DNA of 64,000 nt from assembly GCA_034231615.1 (NCBI GenBank), contig CM067304.1, positions 25,106,589 to 25,170,588 of the forward strand. Reading direction: 5' to 3'. Origin of the DNA: Meghimatium bilineatum (lineage: Eukaryota > Mollusca > Gastropoda > Stylommatophora > Philomycidae). Below the pieces are notes generated by a model, which searched no databases, was not told the origin of the DNA, and worked only from the letters and a program-made list of their open reading frames with translations. Of the stretch, positions 9,693-19,414 are shown piece after piece (the first letter of the stretch is position 1; the number at the start of each line of letters is the position of its first letter). The translations under genes were made by a program, and so were the position numbers.

Positions 9693-11051
9693 CAGTTCAT
9701 TTTGTAACCATTCCAAAGCATTGTCGATTCTCTGTTTCCTGTCCACAGTTAAACGTTGGTCTGAGATGTCACCGTCGAGGTTATACTTTAGCGCAGGCAA
9801 ACCTTGACCTTCGATGTACTTCTGTCTCCACAACATTGTACTAGGTCGACGTGTGCTAAGATGTAGTTTCTCTGTCGTCTCTTTTAGTCTCCAGAAATCG
9901 GAGAGTAACGTCATCGATGGAGTGTCTTCTGGACTATCTACAACGTTTCCTTCACTATCAATAAGCTCGTTGCTAGGTAACGACCCTGAAGATCCGAGAC
10001 TCTTCTTTCTAGATACATGTGTATTAAATGTCCGCTTAGAATTTAAATTAGGGCTTTTTCGATTTGTAAGATGATAGTTAACATAGTTGCTGCCAGAATA
10101 GTCCGCTGTAAACATATTGCTGCTAATGTCTGTTGACTGTTTGACGTTGCTGTTGTTAATTTCGTGTACATTCGAAGAAGTGGAACAAAACTGAGAACCG
10201 AGATGATTTTCTTCTCCAATACTAGTGATTGTTATTTGTGGTATAAGCTGCCCCTTCTGATCACTTTTATCATTTACGTTTTGGGAACCTGTTTTTTGTT
10301 CCAAGTGCCGAAGTCCAAGTTTGGGATTCGCTGAGGAGGAATGACACGATAACTTTGACGACAACTGTGTTGTAAACTGATTTGTTTGTTTTCGAATTTG
10401 TGTGGTGTCTTGATGCTCTTCGCAATTTCTGGAAGATATCAAGTCTCGAGTATTGTCAATAGAAGCTGACCCATGAATCAGAGTTGTCTTCAAAGAAGTC
10501 CAAACATTGTCTGGATATGGCAGTTGTTGATGGTTTTGGATTTCTGTTTTTGAGAAATCTGAAGAAATTACAGAACCAGAACTTTTTGATAGATCAGCTT
10601 CTTCTTCTCTGTGTTGTTCTTTATTGCAGACGTTTAAGGAAATGCACGCGGAAGCATCATTGATTGACTTGCATGCTGCAGTGTTCTTGTATAATTCCGG
10701 TTTATAAATATATACAAAAGGTACGTTAACGTTTGGTTGAGAGTTCTGGAGAAATGTTGACTGATTTAATAAAGTTTTGTTCTGTCCCATTGCAGTCGTG
10801 TCCGTTCTTGATTCTGTGATCTTTTGCTGAAATAAGACAAGAAGGTCGTCTGTGTTTGACTCTAAAGTGTCAAATAATGTAGGCGCCTTGTCTTCACCGA
10901 GTGCTTCAGGTGTCTGTTGAAACGCTGTAAAGGATATTACGCCAGACTCGTCGACTTCGTGTTCTGTTATGATAGACAAGGGACGCTTCTGTGTTTTGCA
11001 TGATTTATTGATGACGTTCTCTGATCGAACATCCATTGTGACTTTTGACAT
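9693..11051 (-). CDS. FAM167: FAM167-like protein, coding exon 1 (453 codons)
   Basis: Largest real coding segment in the window. From the ATG at 11051 the frame is open for 453 codons to the donor G|GTATG (GT at 9692-9691), phase 0. Residues 1-384 are Ser/Thr/Asn/Gln rich and look disordered. Residues 385-453 carry the family core: Leu-Lys-x-x-Thr-Glu-Lys-Leu-x-Leu-x-Thr-Arg-Arg-Pro-Ser, then Trp-Arg-x-Lys-Tyr, then Asp-Asn-Ala-Leu-Glu-Trp-Leu-Gln-Asn-Glu-Leu. With exons 2 and 3 the protein is 537 residues, well over twice the vertebrate length because of the long N-terminal extension. The frame stays open upstream of the ATG for about 110 bp without another Met, so 5' UTR or coding exons further up are possible. 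A 41-bp tandem repeat lies just upstream. Composition differs clearly from the decayed retroelement ORFs around it. Confidence 0.9.
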
Positions 11052-11108
11052 TTGAAATTTACATATTGTGTAAAGTTGATGTGCCAGGACAATTAATGAT
11101 GATACTAT

Positions 11109-11231
11109 TTGTAAAGTAGATATGTGCGTGCAACGAATACTGGCACTATGTGTAAAGTAGATGTGTCAGGGCAACGAATACTGGCACTATGTGTAAAGTA
11201 GATGTGTCAGGGCAACGAATGCTGGCACTGT
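11109..11231 (+). repeat. 41-bp tandem repeat, three copies
   Basis: Three units each starting TGTAAAGTAGAT and containing GCAACGAAT(A/G)CTGGCACT. It lies just upstream of the FAM167 exon 1 ATG, so in its 5' UTR, an intron or the proximal promoter region. Confidence 0.85.
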
Positions 11232-11573
11232 TTTACATATTAAAATGAATCCACGCTGCAGTTTGCACGTTGAAACAATGACATAATTCACTTTGTGTAA
11301 TACATTTAAAGTCTGTCTATCAGTTTAACTTTGCAGTATACATTCCAACGATCAGTAGTTTCACTGTGTAGTCTACATTTCAAGTCAAGGTCTGTAGTTT
11401 CAACTTTCTGGTAGAAAACAAAAAATAAAACATATACAATAATAACAACAAACGTATGTGATGGAAGAAAATACATTTCTTTTATACATACTGTAAAAAA
11501 AAGAGAAGAAAAGCAACAATTTTATAGTGTTAATCGACACCAGATTTCAATCGTGTACCAAAATTTTATTTTG

Positions 11574-12150
11574 TCATGTGACGTATTCCTTCCAGAACGT
11601 TGTCTTCCCAATGAACTCTCTGAACCTCTCTCTGTCTTGGGCGATGTGGCTTGCATTTTCTAGCGATGTATTCATGTTATCTTTAATGTCGTCAGTCCAT
11701 CGTCTTCTTGGTCTGCCCCTTCTCCTCTTCCCAGGTACTCTTCCCTCCATTATTTGTCTTTCTAAACAGTTATGTCTCTTTATATGACCAAACAGGCGTA
11801 GTTTTCTTTTTGTTATTGTGTTTAGTAACCAACACTCTGGAATATTCAGTGTGTTTATAATATCTGAGTTTCTGATTTTATCCTTCCATGATATTCTAAG
11901 TATCTTCCTGTAGCATTTCAGCTCGAAGGCGTTGATCCTCTTTGCCGCTGTTTTACTTAGAGTCCATGTTTCACAGCCGTATGTTGCAACCGGAAAAATA
12001 AAAGTTCGTAACATTAGCACTTTCGTTTCTATTTTGTTGTTTTTCCATATGTTTTTCAGCCGTGTTATTTTGCAATATGCCATTGCCAATCTCTTCCTTA
12101 TTTCTGCCATGCAGTCTCCTGCACCGTTGATGTTTGCTCAAAAGTATTCA
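11574..12150 (-). pseudogene. RTE-like element, RT thumb and C-terminus
   Basis: A 178-residue open frame without internal stops. Motifs: Tyr-Gly-Cys-Glu-Thr-Trp-Thr-Leu-Ser-Lys, Cys-Tyr-Arg-Lys-Ile-Leu-Arg-Ile-Ser-Trp, Phe-Gly-His-Ile-Lys-Arg-His, Arg-Arg-Gly-Arg-Pro-Arg-Arg-Arg-Trp-Thr-Asp-Asp-Ile-Lys and the terminal Trp-Lys-Glu-Tyr-Val-Thr. This is the 3' third of an RTE-like ORF, 5'-truncated near 12150 as is usual for LINE insertions. It is the best preserved copy of this subfamily here; close relatives lie at 880-1065 and 56021-56411. 11236-11573 between the 41-bp repeat and this fragment has no feature. Confidence 0.85.
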
Positions 12151-12295
12151 AATTTATCCACACATTAATTTTATTTTACGAAATTAATATTTCAACCTTG
12201 AAATGAAGAACATTTCAGACTTTAACAATGAAATGATGTTCATTAAATTTGGTTTAGACTTTTTTCTTTGTGACTGAGGCCTCCGTTTCAGGCAT

Positions 12296-12524
12296 GAAAT
12301 ATAAACCTAAACCTAAACATAAACCTAAACATAAACCTTAATCTAATCTAATCTAATCTAATCTAATCTAATCTAATCTAATCTAATCTAATCTAATCTA
12401 ATCTAATCTAATCTAATCTACCTTCCTACCTTTCCATCCATCCATCCATCCATCCATCCATCCATCCATCCATCCATCCATCCATCCATCCATCCATCCA
12501 TCCATCCATCCATCTATCCATCGA

Positions 12525-12580
<56 letters not shown>

Positions 12581-12585
12581 CCTAT
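12296..12585 (+). repeat. Compound microsatellite block
   Basis: In order: an AAACCT/AAACAT hexamer-like run (12303-12338), a TAATC pentamer run (12340-12420), a CATC tetramer run (12433-12515), and a TCTG then TCTA tetramer run (12522-12580). It adjoins the 3' end of a retroposon fragment at 12585. Confidence 0.95.
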
Positions 12586-12715
12586 TCGCTAAACCCTTTG
12601 TTGCCTTTCAGCCTCAGGGGTAGAAGAGTTTTCTGGAGTCGGCCCCCTTGTGTGCTGAGTAGATTGTGGAATTTGTCGCGTTTTTTATTGGTACATCGTT
12701 TTCGTTAATGTGACC
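12585..12715 (-). pseudogene. RTE-like 3' end, truncated copy of the 62.4-kb element
   Basis: ATTCGCTAAACCCTTTGTTG through CATCGTTTTCGT matches 62442-62570 closely, including the adjoining TCTA repeats. It corresponds to the last ~40 codons and 3' tail of the RTE-like ORF on the minus strand. Confidence 0.7.
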
Positions 12716-12729
12716 CACAATTTCAAGTG

Positions 12730-13290
12730 TTTCTATTACCCATTTTCATGTATTCCTGTGACTCACTTTATGTGACTTGCTTTCATGTGACATTTGTCTA
12801 TGGAATCAACATTCACGTGACATTTGTTTATGTGACCAATTTGTATGTGTTTCTGTGACCCACTATCATATGAGATGTGTTTCTGAGACCCTCTTTCATG
12901 TAACATATATTTGTGTGACAAACTTTCTTGTTTTTCTGTGACACATTTTCATGAGAGATATGTTTCTCTGATCAACTTTCGTGTGATATTTCTTTATATA
13001 ACACATTTCCATGTGGCATTTATTTATGTAACGCACTTTCACGTGACATTTGTTTATATAACGCACTTTCATGTGATATGTGTTTATGTAACCCACTTTT
13101 ATGAGGCATTTGTTTATGTAAGCAACTTTCACGTCGCAATTGTTTCTGTGATCCAATTTCACATCAGATTTTCTGTGGCATGGTTTTATGGCACATTTGT
13201 TTCTGTGACGTAGTGTTATGATACATTTGCCTCTGTGACATAATTTTATGACAAATTTGTCTCTGTAATACAGTTTCATGTGACATTTGT
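12730..13290 (+). repeat. Degenerate 30-bp tandem array
   Basis: About 18 diverged units built on CATGTGACATTTGTTTATGT plus AACCCACTTT. Because the unit is a multiple of three, both strands show spurious open frames (12911-13213 plus, 12896-13279 minus). Confidence 0.85.
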
Positions 13291-13439
13291 TACTCTGGTC
13301 CCTAAAGAATATAATAATTTTGTTAGGTATGTCTAAATAAATGTAATCATTGATTTTTGTATAGAATGTCTAAATAAATGTAATGATTAATCTTATATAG
13401 TTGTTGAATTATATAGTGTATAAATAATTGTTTTTGTGG

Positions 13440-13590
13440 CACCCCAAATCTGCTTTCCCCTCCAACACTTTAATCAATTTTTATTATTTATCTTGCCTCT
13501 TCAGAAAAGAACTTGCATTCCCAAGGCTCAATGTTGACCAGAAAACGTTGTGGACCCTGGGCACAGTATAGACAAAATTGAGAACCACTG
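13440..13590 (-). mobile_element. Possible hAT-type transposon end
   Basis: On the minus strand the segment starts CAGTGGTTCTCAATTTTG, a common hAT/Charlie-type terminus. The partner end was not found, so this is at most a one-ended relic. Confidence 0.3.
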
Positions 13591-13849
13591 TTATAAACTC
13601 TATAGATCTTGATTTAGGATGTACAAGGACGTTTCTTCTTTCCCCGAGCTACGGCGCATTCATGTCAGTATCTGTTCAAAGCTATCCAGCTGACCGTGTA
13701 ATCAATTCACAAAGTATCTAGTCGAGAGTATGACCTGAACATCGATCTCCACCATATTGAAAGATCCTGATATAACCAAACAGGACTTGCGGCGGTTGTA
13801 TGAGATCTATTTATCTATTGTTATTTCCACGTGCCGTTAAGCGTCGTGG

Positions 13850-14110
13850 GGGGGGGGGAATTTGTAGTTGTCTATCTTTGGTCATTTGGGCCACATTGAC
13901 CATGGTCAGCCCTTGTCTCTTTGAGGTTTATTTGATTGTTTCTCTCCCCCCCCCAATCTAGTTATTGGGCTTTCTCGTAGCTTGCAGCCCGTGGTGGGGC
14001 TAGATCTTCTGATATTGTATACATGAAGGGCTAATTGAGTTGATTCCATTCTCATGACATGACTAAACCACCTTCTTTGCTGTCTTTCGATGTAGTCATG
14101 ACCAAGTTTT
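13850..14110 (-). pseudogene. LINE C-terminal fragment
   Basis: Minus-strand frames give Arg-Arg-Trp-Phe-Ser-His-Val-Met-Arg-Met-Glu-Ser near 14080, the Trp-x-Gly-His-Val-x-Arg-Met motif of RTE-like tails, followed by a short degenerate stretch. G and C homopolymers at 13849-13858 and 13945-13954. Confidence 0.4.
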
Positions 14111-14112
14111 TA

Positions 14113-14253
14113 TTTGCGCATGCGGTTGTGTTTGTGGGTCTCACCAATGGCTCACTAGACAAACCAACCATGCAACAGAAAACCTTAATAAATGACATGC
14201 CTAAATATTGAGGTTATCTTCTAATAGAAGCTTCATGGCACGTCATCTATACA
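14113..14253 (+). repeat. Dispersed repeat, copy 2
   Basis: Same-orientation partner of 1541-1678, with about ten differences and the same right end. Confidence 0.65.
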
Positions 14254-14439
14254 ATACTGTAGTCGTAACCTTCGATAACAGTTACCATGTTGTTCCGACA
14301 GGCCAACTTTGTGCTTTGAACTAGTTACGGGCAAGGCGTGGGTGGGCGGAACAACAAATAAACCTGTCGCAAGGGCCAGAGTTGTGCCCTAATGTCGACG
14401 TCTGTTTGGCAGCATTGGACTCGAAACACCATCGAGTCG

Positions 14440-14518
14440 AATGGCGGCTGCTGGAACAGAGGGTGGAGCACTTATGGGAATGCCCCACGTGCTGTGAGGC
14501 CAGTTTTCTAATCAAGAA
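14440..14518 (+). mobile_element. 3' end of RNase H-bearing LINE
   Basis: GAGCACTTATGGGAATGCCC, then ACGTGCTGTGA and TAATCAAGAATCAAG match the 3' terminus at 59185-59247 and, reversed, 38549-38620. Encodes His-Leu-Trp-Glu-Cys-Pro-x-Cys-Cys before the tail. Confidence 0.6.
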
Positions 14519-14534
14519 TCAAGTCTTTATTTCT

Positions 14535-14645
14535 TTCTGATAACTTTATTTCTCCTTTGATCTCTTTTGGTGACATTTATAGTTTTCCTCAAACATCTCA
14601 TTTCACACACTGTGATCTTGTTAGCAAGTGACTTTCTTAATTGTT
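14535..14645 (-). pseudogene. RTE-like fragment (CEMRCLRK motif)
   Basis: Minus-strand frame reads Val-Cys-Glu-Met-Arg-Cys-Leu-Arg-Lys then Val-Thr-Lys-Arg-Asp with Arg-Asn, the segment before the Trp-Phe-Gly-His motif of RTE-like ORFs; the same block is at 63600 (minus). Isolated relic. Confidence 0.55.
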
Positions 14646-14785
14646 GTAAAAGATGTGTTCTCTCTAATATAGATGTCATAATGTAAGAAATAAATGTAAA
14701 GATATAAAAAAATGTAAGATATGTGTTCTCTCTAATATAGATGTTATACTGTAGGAGATGTGTTCTCTCTGATATAGATGACATT
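14646..14785 (+). repeat. Imperfect repeat of TGTGTTCTCTCTAATATAGA
   Basis: Three occurrences of the 20-mer (last with one change) at about 14653, 14720 and 14759 with unequal AT-rich spacers. Confidence 0.7.
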
Positions 14786-15141
14786 ATGAATGTCAGAAAA
14801 TGTAAACAAATAAAAATTATATTCTTCCTTCTTTCTCGTTCTCCTGTGGGACGTCATACGATATTATGGATTTATTCAATGGACTGTGCTGTGGACTAAA
14901 ATTCGAAACTGTGCGGTAGAGCTTGTCCAGCAGTGCTTTTTTTCTGATGCCACAGTTCGATTCTTGTGGTGTAATACAGTTTTACACACAAAAAAGATAA
15001 ACAAAAAACTACAGGATTTAGAATCTGGTAGCAAAAATAATAGCTAACGGCTATGAACGGCCACATAACCCTCAAGCCTACTACATCGCTTCCCGGTCCA
15101 TAAGCTAATGAAAATCATGGGTAAAATCAAATGGCGTAATT

Positions 15142-15162
15142 CTCATCAATTTTTTTGATGAG
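15142..15162 (+). other. Small perfect hairpin
   Basis: CTCATCAA, five T, TTGATGAG: an 8-bp stem. A run of T in the loop rather than after the stem argues against a terminator, and none is expected in this genome. Confidence 0.5.
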
Positions 15163-15212
15163 TCCACATAACTGTATAATGCACGAGGGACTGGCTAGTA
15201 ACCCTGTTGACT

Positions 15213-15450
15213 AGACTGAGACGGTTAGTAATATAGAACATCTTCCAACATAATTAATTACGACCTCATTTCTTACGTTTTTGACTATTGTTGGGTTTCG
15301 GTTGGTCACTATTTATATACTGGGGTCGCCATGTTTGTGGAATGCGATTCCAAGTATGTAAATAGTGATCAACCGGAATCCCAACAATAATTAAACACGT
15401 AACGAATCTCAGTAATTCTGTTGGAAGGTCTCTACATGTAACGGTCATGG
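15213..15450. mobile_element. Foldback inverted repeat (MITE-like)
   Basis: Two imperfect arms of roughly 100-115 bp centred near 15332. The inner arms ATTGTTGGG-TTTCGGTTG (15287) and CAACCGGAATCCCAACAAT (15370-15388) pair with a few mismatches, and pairing continues outward through TTACG/CGTAA and CTTCCAACA/TGTTGGAAG to GACGGTTA/TAACGGTC. No coding content. Confidence 0.65.
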
Positions 15451-16024
15451 CTAGGCATACATAACCATTGGCGCATGCGCCATGGGTTGTCTACCCCTGT
15501 TCTAGTCCAAAGACCACACATCAACGCTTTAATGAACTTTGTGCCCAATATATAGGTACTATATAATCTACGCGAGACATGTTTTGAATATTCCCTTCTT
15601 AATTAAAATGCACTGTTAAGTAAATGAACTATTAACGAAATGAACTGTTAACTAAATGAACACTAAGGATATTGTCTGCGTGACACATATTAGAAATTCT
15701 TTTTTATATAGAATAAACATGTCACGCTAATAATGTGCTTGCATTAAAAAAATTCACTTGAATGAATATTTCCACTAGGAACAGCGCTATCATGTCGGAA
15801 ATCACAGCTTAGGTCATCAAAGTGTATCAAGCTAGATCGACAGTGTACTTGAATTTATGTATTCACAGGTCTTAGGTTCACACGCAAGTCATACATTTCA
15901 ATGACCGACAAAAGATAACACATTAATTTTTTTCTTACGGTAAACATCTTGTAGTTTATAACTGTGTAAAAGGATATGATTTCGCTGGATAAAAGAAAGA
16001 TAAATTCAAAGGTTTATGTCGAAT
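15451..16024. other. No recognisable feature
   Basis: AT-rich, non-coding; I see no gene or repeat. Confidence 0.5.
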
Positions 16025-16210
16025 TCTTGAGGCGGTGAATCACGACTTCCGAGTGTTTGGTTGTCTTGTGCTTTCTTTCTGACGTATCCTAGATGTCAAG
16101 GCATTGTTAAGTAGTCCTTAAAAACAGACAAGACAACAATAGAGCTATGTCAATCTTTTCTATTGTCTTATAACTGCTTTTGCTGTTCAACGTCGCTGGA
16201 TTGAAAGCTG
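16025..16210 (+). repeat. Dispersed 180-bp repeat, copy 1
   Basis: Diverged direct copy of 18357-18535, sharing GAATCA-ACTTCC, CTATGTC-ATCT-TTCTATTGTCTT and TGCTTTTGCTGTT blocks in order. It flanks one side of the RNase H LINE remnant. Confidence 0.5.
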
Positions 16211-16749
16211 ATCGGGTTTCCGACTATGGCGAGTAATATTGTGACGTTTCAAGATGACGGTGAATCCATCTTCCTCTTGGTGGACAACCACTGCACAATA
16301 GTGTTACGTGAACACATGACAAGTTTCATTAACAATAAATGTACTGACAAGATCACAGATTCCAATAAGAAACTTATACACTCAAATCCCATTATAACAA
16401 TCCCATTATTTCGTCGGTACGGACGAAATATGTTTGTAATAACATAATATCGCCAGATACAGTAGAAATAATTCGCCCGTGTGAGCTGAGACCCGATAGG
16501 GAAGCAAAGTATAGTGACACTATTACCTGCCATGCACGTCGTAAGAGTTGATTAATGAGATTTTGATGACAGAGTTGGTTGTCCTATCCCATAAAGGGGA
16601 CAAGTGATCCAGAGCCATGCTGAAGTCGGATGTCTCAGGGCGAAATTCACATATATCTCAGCCAAGCTATAAATGACACACGGTATTACGTTCACACGCA
16701 TTATCACTGCATCCATGAAATCTACACCCATAATTACATTAGAAATAAC

Positions 16750-17985
16750 TGGACTTTAGTCAATGGAAGATAGAAGAGACATGAAAGTAGTTCAACAAGC
16801 AGAAAAATACAAGAGACTCCTGAACTAAATATGTACTAAATAATTAAGGATTTTGGTAGGAGCACGATGGAGAAGAGTAATGTCTCAGCAAAAGCAAATA
16901 AATTGATACATAAAGCAAAATGAAGACCTCTACAACCAGTCAGTAACATGTTCCTTTGGGCAGCAGACTTCCAGAACTAAAATAAGGAATAGAAGGTACA
17001 GAAAAGAACTCAAGCAGACATGGAGAAAAAGCATACTACAGAACATTACATTGCAGATAATTACTCAGGGACTATTGCCTATACAGATGGCTCGGTCACA
17101 AATGTAACCATGAATGGAGGAGTAGGGGTGGCCCTCGGACTAAAACAATGGGGAAGATGTTAGGGAGGATGTTACTCTAGCCATGTTTACAGGCAACGTC
17201 CAAAACAATTTAAAGGGAGAAATGGGAGCTCTCTAGAAAGCAGCAGAAATAGTCGTATAATATAAGGAACACATGCACAGGAATATTGTACTACTAACAG
17301 ATGCATTTTCTGTCATAACAGTACTGAAGCTACACAGATACACCGAACTGAGGACAGTTCTAGTTCAACTGCATACTAATTTCCAGAGAGTAATAGTAAG
17401 CTGGATACCTTCACACTGAATCATCAAAGGGAATGAAGTTGCAGATAGACTGTCACAATAGGAGAAACTTGCCTGAAGAAGACGTGTCTGGTCAGTTACG
17501 AAGAAGTGACGAACATCATCAAAAATAACTACAACAAAAAGTGAAAGAATACAGCCCCAAATATCATACAGATGTCAGGTATTATCAACTATCCAGTAGT
17601 GATCAAGTGATCAAGTTGTTCTGCCGCACCTCAGAACTGGTCATAACAAAATGAGACATCGCCTATACACCAAATTCAAAATTGGTACAACTGGTCATTG
17701 CATCCTGGCGAATATGACAACATAATATATCTTACAAGATTGTCCCCAGTATGCAGACGTCAGAAGAAAGACTTGACCCACCCCAATCAGCATCGAAAAT
17801 AAACTTTATGGCTAAGCGGAAATTTCTTAAACAGACAGTAGCCTATATAATAGTATCTGGAGTCCCTACCTGACTGAGTAATGATCTATATCATAGTATC
17901 TGGAGTCCCTACCTGACTGAGTAATGATCTATATCATAGTATCTGGAGTCCCTACCTGACTGAGTGATGATCGTCGAAGAGGAAA
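16750..17985 (+). pseudogene. I-like LINE remnant: RNase H and C-terminal Cys/His region
   Basis: Plus-strand relic. 17085 reads Ile-Ala-Tyr-Thr-Asp-Gly-Ser-Val-Thr (first RNase H Asp), 17220 a degraded Gly-Glu region, 17285 Val-Leu-Leu-Thr-Asp-Ala (second Asp), 17400 Ser-Trp-Ile-Pro-Ser-His and Gly-Asn-Glu-Val-Ala-Asp-Arg-Leu-Ser. 17625-17760 encodes Leu-Arg-Thr-Gly-His-Asn-Lys-Met-Arg-His-Arg-Leu and a Cys...Cys region, the usual post-RNase H segment of I-clade LINEs. RT is missing and stops are frequent. The 3' end carries a 43-bp triplication. Confidence 0.7.
17845..17972 (+). repeat. 43-bp tandem repeat, three copies
   Basis: Three units (17845-17887, 17888-17930, 17931-17972) containing TAGTATCTGGAGTCCCTACC. 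They differ by only a few bases and lie at the 3' end of the LINE remnant. Confidence 0.9.
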
Positions 17986-18356
17986 AAGTATTCTGTTCTC
18001 CAGACTAAATCCTGCTAATTTTCAGGATTTTGAGAATGAAGGCAGAGGAAAGCATACATAATAAAGAATAAATATAATTGGGGATTTTGAAAAGTTTTGT
18101 TAAACGGAAAAAATGTGTTATTAACGGATGCGTTATAAAGGGATTCCACTGTATTTGTATCGGTGGTGGGTACAGTTTTTTTAATCAGGGTGGGGGCATG
18201 GGGGGGGGGGGAGGAGGAGGAGAATTGAGCAATTTCATGTTTAATCGGGGCCAACAACTATTCCGTAACCAACTGGAGTTCCAATTAGCATTTTCTGAGC
18301 TCATGGGCCTAGTGCATATGAGACAAACATTTCGCTAAAGCGTATATGATATTTCT

Positions 18357-18535
18357 GAGTCAGCGAATCATAACTTCCAAGTTATTGGTTGGCTAATTGT
18401 TATTACGCACACTGATTGTCAATGCACTGTTAGGTAGTACTGTAGCCACAACTGTGACTACTATAGAAATATGTCTATCTATTTTATTGTCTTTTCTCTG
18501 CCTTTGCTGTTAGGCATAGCTGTATATTGAATGAC
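18357..18535 (+). repeat. Dispersed 180-bp repeat, copy 2
   Basis: Partner of 16025-16210. 17986-18356 between the LINE relic and this copy holds only a G-rich simple run near 18190-18222. Confidence 0.5.
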
Positions 18536-19414
18536 GGTTGGGGCAAAACGTGTTTAGATTGATAACTTACTAAAATGGAACATTCGTCACCCACGTACAT
18601 AACCAAATATGTTTAGAATGTAGTAATGTTAAAACATCCAGTAACAATGACTTTGCAGGCCATATGTGACTCAACCTCTGAGTTAGAATCACAATCGGAT
18701 CATTTGTGCAAAAAATATTATATGTGATGGCACCACAAAAATAGACATGCTCGGATTATTATGTTTTATTACCGCGCCATGAATAGTTGTCTAAGCAGAG
18801 ATGTATTCGGTAATAAATTAAAGCTGGGCCGACCCGAGAGCCGTTCAGATTTGAAAAACTTTTCCGCCTCAACTGGGGAATGGATCACTCATATGCGAAA
18901 CCACTGCGCTAAGCGACAACCACAGTTGAATGAAGTTGATAGATCTATAACCTATAGAGTACATTAAAAAAATTAGATACACTTTTTGTAAGGGCAAAAA
19001 ATATTTATGTAGCGTCATTGATATTAGAAATGTGTATGTCAAAGATCTTTGCGATCTCACAATTTCGGAAAAAATCGCTTCCAACTAATTTTATGAATGT
19101 GTAAAGCGTCAGTATATTTTTGAGTCTATGCTCCATTGAATACGAAAATATTTGTCTTAGTTATTTTAAGTTTTACAGTGGTTCTAAAGTTTCTTTTCCA
19201 AAGATACTTTCGGCTGTTATGTTTCTCAATGAGCTGGCAGTTGTAGAAATAAACAAACCATATCATATGTTGACTAGACATTATATTTATATGAATCTTG
19301 TGAACCAAATTGTTACATTTATGAAGACTGGATGAAATGTAACATATTTTGTAAACATATGCACATCTAGGAAGTGATATCATATTAGTAGGGATACGAA
19401 TCAAACTGGCAACC
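18536..19414. other. No recognisable feature
   Basis: AT-rich sequence with only short unsupported frames on both strands. Confidence 0.5.

Noticed and set aside
12303-12420. Interstitial telomere array
   Set aside because: Motifs are AAACCT/AAACAT and TAATC, not TTAGGG; it is ordinary compound microsatellite DNA.
15155-15200. TTGATGAGTCC followed by GGGACT as a hammerhead
   Set aside because: First core base is wrong and no GAAA follows stem II; the T-rich hairpin explains part of the pattern.
16226-16447. 73-codon frame starting with a good-looking Met context
   Set aside because: No recognisable domain, overlapped by a longer open frame on the other strand, and no exon borders that I could extend.
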